In this document: positions 43,460 to 51,400 of the stretch, one piece after another | How positions within the stretch are numbered: position 1 is the first letter of the stretch | Layout: every line of letters starts with the position of its first letter | Assembly: GCF_022179305.1 (NCBI RefSeq) | Contig: NZ_BPQP01000019.1 | Span: forward strand, 1-64,000 | Length of the DNA stretch: 64,000 nucleotides | Reading direction: 5' to 3' | Source of the DNA: Methylobacterium iners | Lineage (GTDB): Bacteria > Pseudomonadota > Alphaproteobacteria > Rhizobiales > Beijerinckiaceae | Translations under genes and position numbers: made by a program | The notes under the pieces: model-generated | Told to the model about the DNA's origin: nothing | The model's database searches: none | What the model saw: only the letters and a program-made list of their open reading frames with translations

Positions 43460-43572
43460 TGTCATTCCGGGGCGCCGCAGGCGAGCCCGGAACCCAGATC
43501 CGCAGGGGAGGCAGGCTGAAGCACGACCGATGTCTCTGGGTTCCGGGCTCCGCTTCACGGCCCCGGAATGAC
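43460..43572. repeat. Dispersed intergenic palindromic repeat (TGTCATTCC family), copy 2, inverted
   Basis: Ends TGTCATTCCGGGG and CCCCGGAATGAC with inner arms CCCGGAACCCAGA / TCTGGGTTCCGGG. The asymmetric centre (GGCTGAAG...ACGACC) matches the reverse complement of the centre of the copy at 34596-34709, so the two are in opposite orientation. It occupies the gap left of the SRPBCC gene. Confidence 0.85.
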
Positions 43573-43634
43573 GATCCGAGGCGCTCCCAATGCGCGCCTT
43601 CGGATGAGGTGTGCCGTATCCGGAGATGTCACAC

Positions 43635-43678
43635 ACCTCACCCTGTCCCTCTCCTTCCAGGAGAGGGAACCCGCGCTG
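43635..43678. repeat. Partial copy of the CCCTCTCC intergenic repeat
   Basis: Matches the right arm of the repeat at 29678-29796 (CCTCACCCTGTCCCTCTCC, then GGAGAGGGAACCCGCGCT). Only the short hairpin is kept, immediately 3' of the SRPBCC gene stop, where it could serve as a 3' end. Confidence 0.7.
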
Positions 43679-43687
43679 AGCCTCCCC

Positions 43688-44173
43688 TTACTTCGCCTTC
43701 TCGCCGATGGCCTTGAGGCCCGATTCGTAGATGCCCGAGATGGCGTCGACCGCCACCGGGTCCGGCACGCCCTTGGCCTGGAAGCCGCCCTTCCAAGTCA
43801 GCTTCGCGCCCGAGCCGCTCGGGGCCACGGAGAGCGTCGAGGTGTAGTCGGAGACCGGCAGCGGGCCGTCGACGATCGTGTAGGTGTAGGCCATGCCGGC
43901 CTCGTCGCGGGAGACCTGCGATTCCACGATGGTGCCCCCGCCCTTCAGGCTCAGGGTGCGCAGCGATTGGCCGTCCTTGGTGGACAGCGCGCATTTCTCG
44001 ATCGCCGGGTGCCAAGTCCCGATCCCGCAGAAATCGCCGACCGTCGCCCAGACCTTGGCCGGCGGGGCCACCACGTCGAGGGTCTTCACGACGTCGAGGG
44101 CGTAGCCGGGGACGGTGCCGGCCAGCAAGGCGAGCCCCGGCAGGGCGAGGCTTCGCAGGAAGGTTCGCAGCAT
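43688..44173 (-). CDS. SRPBCC (START-like) family protein with signal peptide
   Basis: 161 residues from the ATG at 44171-44173: MLRTFLRSLALPGLALLAGTVPGYALDVVKTLDVVAPPAKVWATVGDFCGIGTWHPAIEKC. A cleavable signal precedes a polyketide-cyclase/SRPBCC lipid-binding fold (AYTYTIVDGPLPVSDYTSTLSVAPSGSGAKLTWKGGFQAKG). A periplasmic small-ligand carrier is likely; ligand unknown. Upstream in-frame ATGs would bury the signal peptide. Confidence 0.88.
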   Translation of the reverse strand: MLRTFLRSLALPGLALLAGTVPGYALDVVKTLDVVAPPAKVWATVGDFCGIGTWHPAIEKCALSTKDGQSLRTLSLKGGGTIVESQVSRDEAGMAYTYTIVDGPLPVSDYTSTLSVAPSGSGAKLTWKGGFQAKGVPDPVAVDAISGIYESGLKAIGEKAK

Positions 44174-44528
44174 CTCGGGTGTCTCCATCCATGAGGAAAT
44201 CACGGGTCGCCCCGGGGCGAGCCGCATCGGCCTCTTGCGGGCCTGAAGCGAAGCTAGACCGGATTGTCCGCAAGGCAATGGCGCGCCATCTTGATCCTTC
44301 GGCGGGGGGGCCACCGGGCGCGCTTGTCAAGGCCGGTACCGGTGGTTAGGACATCGGTGCTAGGATGCATGGTCGTCGGCGCCCCTGCCGCGACCCCCGG
44401 GAGAGACGAGCCTTGGCCCCTGCCGGCTCAGCGCAGACGATCGCCCATGCCGCCTGCGCGGCGTCGCGGTTGCGCGTCCGTCTTGCGCGCGCCCGTCTTG
44501 CGAAGCCTCTCGCCACCCTGCTTATTCG

Positions 44529-44571
44529 CCCCTGAGAGCCGTCCGGGCGCCGGCGCCTGGGCTCTCAGGGG
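44529..44571 (+). promoter_or_regulatory. Leader hairpin upstream of leuA, possible attenuator
   Basis: CCCCTGAGAGCC (44529-44540) and GGCTCTCAGGGG (44560-44571) form a perfect 12-bp stem with a 19-nt GC-rich loop. An open frame from the ATG at 44365, or from TTG starts nearer the end, stops at the TGA embedded in the first arm and finishes RLAKPLATLLIRP, rich in Leu near the stop. This resembles a leader-peptide arrangement, but there is no T-run. The rest of the 44174-44716 gap shows no gene. Confidence 0.4.
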
Positions 44572-44716
44572 TCCGTCTCCCGAGTTCGCCCCCGTCCCCA
44601 GCGTTTCCCGGACCGGCTGTTTGCCGGCCGTCGAACGCCTCCGCGGGCCCGACGATTGAAAGGCGCCCTCCCCACACCCGGAGCCCGCGCGCCGCGACCT
44701 TCAGACAGGCAAAGCC

Positions 44717-46267
44717 ATGACGACAGCCAAGGACCGCGTCCTCATCTTCGACACCACCTTGCGCGACGGCGAGCAATGCCCCGGCGCGACCATGACGCTC
44801 GACGAGAAGCTCGCGGTCGCCGAACTCCTCGACACGATGGGCGTCGACATCATCGAGGCGGGCTTCCCCATCGCCTCGAACGGCGATTTCGAGGCGGTCG
44901 CCGAGATCGCGCGGCGAGCCAGGCGCGCCACCATCGCCGGGCTCGCCCGCGCGATTCCGGGCGACATCGCTCGCGCCGGCGAGGCGGTGCGCCACGCGCA
45001 ACGGGGCCGCATCCACACCTTCGTCTCGACCTCGCCGATCCACCTCGCCCACCAGATGCGCAAGACCGAGGACGAGGTCGTCGAGATCATCCTGCGTACC
45101 GTGGCCCAGGCCCGCGACCTCGTCGAGGACGTCGAATGGTCGGCCATGGACGCGACCCGCACGCCGATCGACTATCTCTGCCGCTGCGTCGAGGCGGCGA
45201 TTGGCGCGGGCGCCACCACGATCAACCTGCCCGACACCGTGGGCTACGCCACGCCCGACGAGTACCGCGCCATGTTCCGCGCGGTCCGCGAGCGCGTGCC
45301 GAACGCCGACAAGGCGATCTTCTCCGTGCATTGCCACGACGATCTCGGGCTGGCCATCGCCAACTCGCTGGCCGGCGTCGAAGGAGGCGCCCGCCAGGTC
45401 GAGTGCACGATCAACGGCATCGGCGAGCGGGCGGGCAACGCGGCGCTCGAAGAGATCGTCATGGCGATCCGCACGCGCGGCGACGTGATGCCCTACGAGA
45501 CCGGCATCGAGACCACGATGCTGACCCGGGCCTCGAAGCTCGTCTCCCACGCCACGAACTTCCCCGTGCAGTACAACAAGGCGATCGTGGGCCGGAACGC
45601 CTTCGCCCACGAGAGCGGCATCCACCAGGACGGCATGCTCAAGCACACCGAGACCTACGAGATCATGACCCCGGCCTCGGTCGGCGTCGCCAAGACCTCG
45701 CTCGTCATGGGCAAGCATTCGGGCCGGGCGGCCTTCCGCTCGAAGCTGGAGGAGCTCGGCCTGCACCTCGCCGACAACCAGATGCAGGACGCCTTCGAGC
45801 GCTTCAAGGCTCTGGCCGACCGCAAGAAGCACGTCTACGACGAGGACATCGAGGCGCTGGTCGACGAGAACCTCGCCACGGCGCACGACCGCATCCGCCT
45901 CGTCTCGCTCTCGGTGATCGCCGGCACGCGGGGGCCGCAGCGCGCGACCCTCAAGCTCGCCATCGACGAGCGGGTCCTCACCGAGGAGGCCGACGGCAAC
46001 GGGCCGGTGGACGCGGTCTTCAACGCGATCCACGCCCTCGTGCCCCACGAGGCCGCGCTGGAGCTCTACCAGGTCCACGCGGTGACCGAGGGCACGGATG
46101 CCCAGGCCGAGGTCTCGGTGCGCCTGAAGCAGGGCGAGCGCAGCGTCACGGCGCGGGGCGCCGACCCCGACACCCTCGTCGCCTCGGCCCGCGCCTACCT
46201 CTCGGCCCTGAACAAGCTCTCGGCCACGGCGGTCCGCCTCCACGCCCAGCACGCGGCCGCGCCCTAA
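44717..46267 (+). CDS. leuA: 2-Isopropylmalate synthase
   Basis: 516 residues. It condenses acetyl-CoA with 2-oxoisovalerate, the first step of leucine synthesis. The HMGL-like TIM barrel shows [45 protein letters not shown] and [42 protein letters not shown]-terminal LeuA allosteric domain binds leucine for feedback inhibition ([15 protein letters not shown]). Full length and typical. It is followed by a terminator and tRNA-Lys. Confidence 0.96.
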   Translation: MTTAKDRVLIFDTTLRDGEQCPGATMTLDEKLAVAELLDTMGVDIIEAGFPIASNGDFEAVAEIARRARRATIAGLARAIPGDIARAGEAVRHAQRGRIHTFVSTSPIHLAHQMRKTEDEVVEIILRTVAQARDLVEDVEWSAMDATRTPIDYLCRCVEAAIGAGATTINLPDTVGYATPDEYRAMFRAVRERVPNADKAIFSVHCHDDLGLAIANSLAGVEGGARQVECTINGIGERAGNAALEEIVMAIRTRGDVMPYETGIETTMLTRASKLVSHATNFPVQYNKAIVGRNAFAHESGIHQDGMLKHTETYEIMTPASVGVAKTSLVMGKHSGRAAFRSKLEELGLHLADNQMQDAFERFKALADRKKHVYDEDIEALVDENLATAHDRIRLVSLSVIAGTRGPQRATLKLAIDERVLTEEADGNGPVDAVFNAIHALVPHEAALELYQVHAVTEGTDAQAEVSVRLKQGERSVTARGADPDTLVASARAYLSALNKLSATAVRLHAQHAAAP

Positions 46268-46290
46268 AGCGACCGGTGCTCCGAAAACAT

Positions 46291-46326
46291 GCGGCGCCGG
46301 GGGTGGACACCCCCGGGCCGCTTTGC
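46291..46326 (+). terminator. Rho-independent terminator of leuA
   Basis: CCGGGGGT (46297-46304) and ACCCCCGG (46309-46316) form an 8-bp stem with a 4-nt loop, extended by GCGG/CCGC, and followed by CTTTGCT. It lies 24 bp after the leuA stop. Confidence 0.65.
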
Positions 46327-46381
46327 TATCAGCCGCGCCTCACGGGCGGGCTTGGTGGCCGCCCGGTCGCCGCACGGCGAT

Positions 46382-46460
<79 letters not shown>

Positions 46461-46550
46461 ACTTCAAAGACTTAGCGGCAGAGATGCGGATCGCCGCTTC
46501 CCAATTCTAGCGATTGGGAAGCGCACGGGAAGCTCTATGTGCGCTTCCCC

Positions 46551-46820
46551 TTAGGCGGGGTGCGCCTCCTGCTCGCGGTCTCGATCGTCCCCGCGAAACC
46601 AGATCACCTGCGAACTGCCCGGCCGCTCAGGTGCTCCAAGCGAACCTTCGGCGTCTCCGCCGTCCTCCGCGTCGGGATCTCCGTCCATCAGGTCGAGCAA
46701 TTCGATCACTTGCTCAGCGAGGTCGAGAGCCGTTTGGGCCGCGTCCTCAAGGCTTCGGCGCAGTGTCGGCCCGCTGGACGCGTGGCTGCGACTAGGGAAG
46801 GGAATCACGACCGACATCAT
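46551..46820 (-). CDS. Small acidic hypothetical protein
   Basis: 89 residues. PTLRRSLEDAAQTALDLAEQVIELLDLMDGDPDAEDGGDAEGSL resembles a family of short Rhizobiales proteins with a helix followed by a LDxxDGDPDxED acidic segment. Its start overlaps the stop of the upstream gene as ATGA (46817-46820), indicating translational coupling. Function unknown. First gene inside the left end of the element. Confidence 0.6.
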   Translation of the reverse strand: MMSVVIPFPSRSHASSGPTLRRSLEDAAQTALDLAEQVIELLDLMDGDPDAEDGGDAEGSLGAPERPGSSQVIWFRGDDRDREQEAHPA

Positions 46821-47683
46821 CGGCCTCCGAGCTCAGCGCCAGGCGTGAGATAGTCGCGCCGCGTGGCCTCGATGGTGCTGTCGACGATGGGTGCTCGGAC
46901 GATGCCTGCGGCGTTCATGAGGCTATCGAGCAAACCCCGGCAGGCGAACTCGCCTGGGTCAGGTCCACCGTGGCTGTCGTCCCACCACTCGGCCATTTCG
47001 TCTGCGACCAGGCGGGCTAGAAGCCCGAACTCGCGTGGAGTGCTTGGCTGGAGCAGGGAAGCGAGCCGGGGCGCCCTGTGACGGCACCGGACGGCAGTCG
47101 CCACTGCAATGTCTGCTCGCTCCTTGGCCTCCTCGTTTCCAGCTCGGCGCGCGGCATCGCACGCGACCTGGGCTTCGTCCTGAAAAGCGTTCCACGCCTC
47201 GAACTCGGAGATGTAGCGGAGTAGCTGCGCCTCCACGCTCTCGCTGTGAGGTGGAGGGGCAATGCTCGGACGCTGGCGCTGCGGCACCTTCGCGCTCTCC
47301 GCCAGGGCAACAAGCTCCTCGGCGGTCCTTCGGGCGAGGACTGTCGAACCTCCTGCCATATTCATATCGTTCGGTGCCCACGTGAGCAGCGCCCGAGCCT
47401 TCGCGGTGACGCCGATGAGCGTCGTGGCAGGCGTTTCGGTCAGGCGTTCGTAGAGCTCCGTGGCATGATCGAGCGCGTCGTCAGGTAGATCCTGGCGGGC
47501 CCATTGCTGGGTCACGGCTGTGAACTCCCGCTGGCATTCTCCCGCGAGGTCGATGAGGGCTGCGTCTGGCTCAATGGCTGGCGGTGGTGCCGCACGGGCC
47601 TTCAGAGCATTGAGGCGATCACGGGCAGCACGTGGGCGTTTGTCGGCCCTGTCGACGTGCTGCGCGGCTTTGGCGGCGGTCAT
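46817..47683 (-). CDS. Hypothetical protein of the integrative element
   Basis: 288 residues from the ATG at 47681-47683 with AAGGAA 7 bp upstream. Predominantly helical and charged (KAAQHVDRADKRPRAARDRLNALKARA; VEAQLLRYISEFEAWNAFQDEAQVACDAARRAGNEEAKERADIAV) with Trp-rich patches (EMAEWWDDSHGGPDPGEFACRGLLD). No domain recognised. A longer in-frame N-terminus is Pro/Ser-rich and probably not translated. Confidence 0.65.
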   Translation of the reverse strand: MTAAKAAQHVDRADKRPRAARDRLNALKARAAPPPAIEPDAALIDLAGECQREFTAVTQQWARQDLPDDALDHATELYERLTETPATTLIGVTAKARALLTWAPNDMNMAGGSTVLARRTAEELVALAESAKVPQRQRPSIAPPPHSESVEAQLLRYISEFEAWNAFQDEAQVACDAARRAGNEEAKERADIAVATAVRCRHRAPRLASLLQPSTPREFGLLARLVADEMAEWWDDSHGGPDPGEFACRGLLDSLMNAAGIVRAPIVDSTIEATRRDYLTPGAELGGR

Positions 47684-47708
47684 AGTGAAGTTCCTTGATC
47701 GTGGGTGG

Positions 47709-47813
47709 TCAGAGGGACGGGAGGAAGCCGTAGGCGGCGATGGCCCCGGCGGTGGGAACGAGGGCGGCCAGCAGCTCGCTGGTCCTGTCGAGGGCATGAA
47801 GGATCGTTGCCAT
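47709..47813 (-). CDS. Possible 34-residue hydrophobic small protein
   Basis: ATG at 47811-47813 to TGA at 47709: MATILHALDRTSELLAALVP then TAGAIAAYGFLPSL. The second half could be a single membrane helix. GGAG lies 9 bp upstream. It is in line with the downstream minus-strand genes. Too short to exclude chance. Confidence 0.35.
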   Translation of the reverse strand: MATILHALDRTSELLAALVPTAGAIAAYGFLPSL

Positions 47814-47915
47814 TCCGGGGTGCTCCGGGGCTGAGAGGATCGGGCTGTATGGGACTGCGCAATCGCGCAGCGACTGGTTCTAGAAGCTGCCCAGCGCGTT
47901 GCCGTTCGGCAGGCG

Positions 47916-47947
47916 TTGTGCTAACTTCACTTGTGTATATAGCACAA
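47916..47947. promoter_or_regulatory. Inverted repeat TTGTGCTA-N16-TAGCACAA, putative operator of the HTH gene
   Basis: Perfect 8-bp arms (47916-47923, 47940-47947), with an additional CTTGTG half-site inside (47930-47935) and another GCACAAG at 47969-47975 in the coding start. It sits immediately upstream of the small HTH gene, whose product may bind it. The AT-rich TGTATATAGC at its right side could hold the -10. Confidence 0.55.
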
Positions 47948-47959
47948 GGTTTTTGGGTT

Positions 47960-48208
47960 GTGAAGCCTGCACAAGTGAGAATGGCGCGGGCGGCGCTCAA
48001 CTGGTCCCTAGCGGAACTCGCTCAGGCGGCCGGCGTGCATCGGAACACCATCTCAAATTTTGAAACAGGTCGCTTTGCCGGAGATCCGGAGAAGCTAGCT
48101 GCTGTTCAACACGCGCTCGAAGCAGCCGGAGTGATCTTCATCGAGCAGAACGGCGAGGGACCGGGCGTTCGGCTGCGGAAAGCGGAGGGTGACCGGCATC
48201 CATCCTAG
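47960..48208 (+). CDS. XRE-family HTH transcriptional regulator
   Basis: 82 residues from a GTG at 47960: MKPAQVRMARAALNWSLAELAQAAGVHRNTISNFETGRFAGDPEKLAAVQHALEAAGVIFIEQNGEGPGVRLRK. This is the compact HTH plus C-terminal strand (F-I-x-x-x-G-x-G-V-R-L) typical of small XRE regulators in Rhizobiales. An ATG at 47981 is the alternative start. It is 197 bp upstream of the STAND ATPase gene on the same strand and may control it. Confidence 0.85.
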   Translation: MKPAQVRMARAALNWSLAELAQAAGVHRNTISNFETGRFAGDPEKLAAVQHALEAAGVIFIEQNGEGPGVRLRKAEGDRHPS

Positions 48209-48307
48209 CTTGACCTAACGGCTTGTGGTTGTGGTCTATCGCCTGTCTGTGCGGGCTTACGCTAAAGTTTTCGACGTTGATGCCCATCCGAGCTCAGCAG
48301 CCTCCAC

Positions 48308-48347
48308 TTTTCGCCACTGATGCTTCCAGCATCATTGTAAGCGAAAG
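48308..48347. promoter_or_regulatory. Nested hairpin between the HTH and STAND genes
   Basis: TGATGCT (48318-48324) and AGCATCA (48328-48334) form a perfect 7-bp stem with a TCC loop. TTTTCGC and GCGAAAG flank it as outer arms. No T-run follows, so it is either a leader structure or an operator. The remainder of 48209-48405 shows no ORF. Confidence 0.4.
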
Positions 48348-48405
48348 TCGTAACATCGCCCGGATGTGCCGGTAATAGGGAGGCGCTGCCCGTTCAAGGA
48401 ACCGC

Positions 48406-51400
48406 ATGCCTCAACTAGTGTCTGATCACGTCGACATCACCCGCACGTTCCACGACCTGTCGGATGCCGACATGGCGGACATCGAGAAAGCGTCCGCCCT
48501 GATGAAGTATGGCTGGGGCGGCGGTTTCGGCTGGGACGAAGTGTTGCGATCTCAGCGGGTGCTGCTGATCTCAGAGGCAGGCGTGGGCAAGACCCACGAA
48601 TGCAAGGCGCAAATGGCGCGGCTACGCGCATGTGGCGCGGCTGCCTTCTTCCTCGAGCTAGGAACACTCGCGACAACTGCGCCCATCGATATGCTGTGTC
48701 CAGACGAGGTGGCACGCTTCGAGATTTGGCTCGGATCGCAAGAGGAAACGGCCACATTTTTCCTCGACTCTATCGACGAGCTGAAACTGACACAGGGCAA
48801 TTTCAAGCTTGCGCTCACGCGCTTCAGCAGAGCGCTTGCTGGGCAGCTGGCGCGGGCACGCATCATTATTACCACGCGACCTGTGCCATTCGAGCGCGAA
48901 CTCATCCAGGCTTACCTGCCAATTCCCAGGCCAGTGCAGACCGCGGCAACAGCAAGCGATTTTGCTGACAAGGTGTTGGAGGGCAATAAAGCTGAAGATA
49001 CGCTCAGTGATAGCACCGAGCCAAAGGCTTGGCGAAACATAGGATTAATGCCTCTGTCTCGGGAGCAGCAACGACAGCTTGCTGTCGGTCAAAATATCAC
49101 AGATCCCGACGCGCTGCTGGACGATATTCACGCCCGCGACGCCGGTGAGTTTGCTGGACGGCCACAAGATCTGATCGAGTTATGTGCCGACTGGCGTGAC
49201 CATCACCGTATCCGCTCACATCGTCAGCAGGTCTGCGCCAACGTTGAGGTAAAGCTCAAGCCGCGTGCCGACCGTGAGGAACGCGCGGGTCTTAGTCACG
49301 ACGATGCAATCGAGGGTGCCAGCCGTCTTGCGCTTGCGGCGTTGCTGACGCGCAAGCTCACCCTCCGACACAGCGCCGCGTCTGATCTTGTGTCAGCAAG
49401 CGAGCCAGCGCTTGACGTGTCGAAGATCCTGGTGGATTGGCAGCCCGCCGCGCAAGACACCCTGCTGCAACGCGCCCTTTTCGGCTTCGCGAGCTATGGC
49501 CGCGTGCGCTTTCATCATCGCTCAGTGGTGGAGTTCCTTGCTGCAAAACGGCTCGACGTTCTGATCTCCTCGCGCGGCGCACCCATCAAAGCAATCAAGC
49601 GATTGCTGTTCGCTGAGACGGCTCAAGGCGCCATAGTCGTTCGTCCATCGATGCGTCCGGTCGCGGCTTGGCTCGCCTCGTGGCACGCCACCGTCTTCGA
49701 TGATCTTGTGCGAGTGGATCCAACAGTGCTGCTCGATCATGGTGATCCGCAGGTGCTGTCGTCTGCCCAGCGCAGCCGAGCGCTTGAGGCCTATGTCGAC
49801 CGTTACGGCCGCGGTGGCTGGCGGGGTCTCCAGACACCTGCTGTCCAAGTGCACCGTTTTGCCAGCCCAGAGCTGGCCGGGGCGGTGGCAGGCCTTTGGG
49901 ATCGATCCATCGAGAATAGTGAAGTGCGCGAGCTGTTGCTGCGGCTGATTGCGGCCGGCAGGATGACCGCCTGCGCTGACCTCGCTCATGCTGTAGCGCT
50001 GCGGGGCGATGCGCCAATGCATGAACGCATTCTGGCGATCAACGCACTGATAAGCCTAAATGATGCCCGTCTCGATGCGTTGTCGGCGTCCATAGAGACG
50101 GATGTCTCGCGCTGGCCGGCTGCCGTTGCACGACGCGCAATGGTTGAGTTGTTCCCCAAGCACATGCCAGTCGAACGGCTGAAGCGGATCGCCGATCGCG
50201 CCCCGGGCGACCGCAACGCCCTAGGCGAATACAAGTATCGACTTCGCCACGAGATTGCTGCTGCCCCACTCGAGGCAGCGTACCTCGATGGGATACGCGA
50301 AGCGTTGAGCGACCTCATCAGCGCAGGCCTTGAGTGGAACGAAGCCCAGTTTCCTCACCTGCGTACCTCGCGCTTTGATCTTCTGCCGGCGCTTACGGCA
50401 GCGTGCTTCCGCCAAGCTGCTGAGGGCGTGCGAACCGACGCGTGGATCCAGTCGAGCCTGCTCGTCATCCGAACGTCAAAACGGGAATACGGCGACGAGC
50501 AACCGGTCAAGCAGTTGCGGGAAACCATTAGCGCTCTTCCAGCTGAGGCACGTGAAAGGGCATTCTGGGAAGAAGCTGCTCTCCTCAACCGCGTCCGCCC
50601 TATGAAAGACGTCTACCATCGCGTTTACGAGTTGACGCACGAGACAGGTATAAGTCTGGGTGATGAAACAGACGGCGCGTGGGTGCGCCGTCGGCTGACT
50701 GACACGACCCAGCCGCTCGAACAGCGCGAGATGATGCTGTGGGCTGAATTGGTCTTTCTCAACCGTGGCATTGTAGATCACCGCACCCTTCTTGAGCAAC
50801 TTAAGCTCCTGGTCGCGGATGCGCCGCACCTCGTCGCAATTATCGACGAGCGCCTGAAGCCGCGCGAAGAAACCGAACAGATGCGCCGTTGGCAGACAGA
50901 AAGCGCCAAGCAAAAGTGGAGGAAAGAGCAACGGGCCGCGAAAGCACATGCCAGTTGGGTGGCGTTCTGGCAGGAGATCGTCCGTGATCCGGAAGCAGTG
51001 TTTCATCCTGACCGTGCCCATGCCACCGCATGGCATCTGTGGCGAGCGATGGAGCGCTCCGGCCCACGAAGCCGAGAGGCTGGATGGAACCGCCAACTAA
51101 TCGAGCACCACTTCGGCAAGGAAGTCGCAGACCGTCTGCGTATCGCGATGATGGCAGCTTGGCGCAAGGACATGCCGAGCCTAGCGAGCGAAAGACCGGA
51201 GGGCGAGAAAAACGCCTATCTGGTCAACTGGCAATTTGGCCTCGCTGGCATCGTCGCTGAAGCTGAAGACATCAACTGGGCAAAACGTTTGACCCTTGCC
51301 GAGGCTGAGCTCGCGTGCCGGTATGCACCAATACAGCTGAATGGCTTTCCTTCATGGCTCGAGGGTCTTGCGGTTGAGCACCCTGCCGCCATCGACAGAG

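Noticed and set aside
46817-48000. Longer in-frame N-terminus of the 288-residue protein and a 106-codon overlapping ORF
   Set aside because: Pro/Ser- or Arg-rich shadow sequence without start signals; the ATG at 47683 has a proper AAGGAA site.
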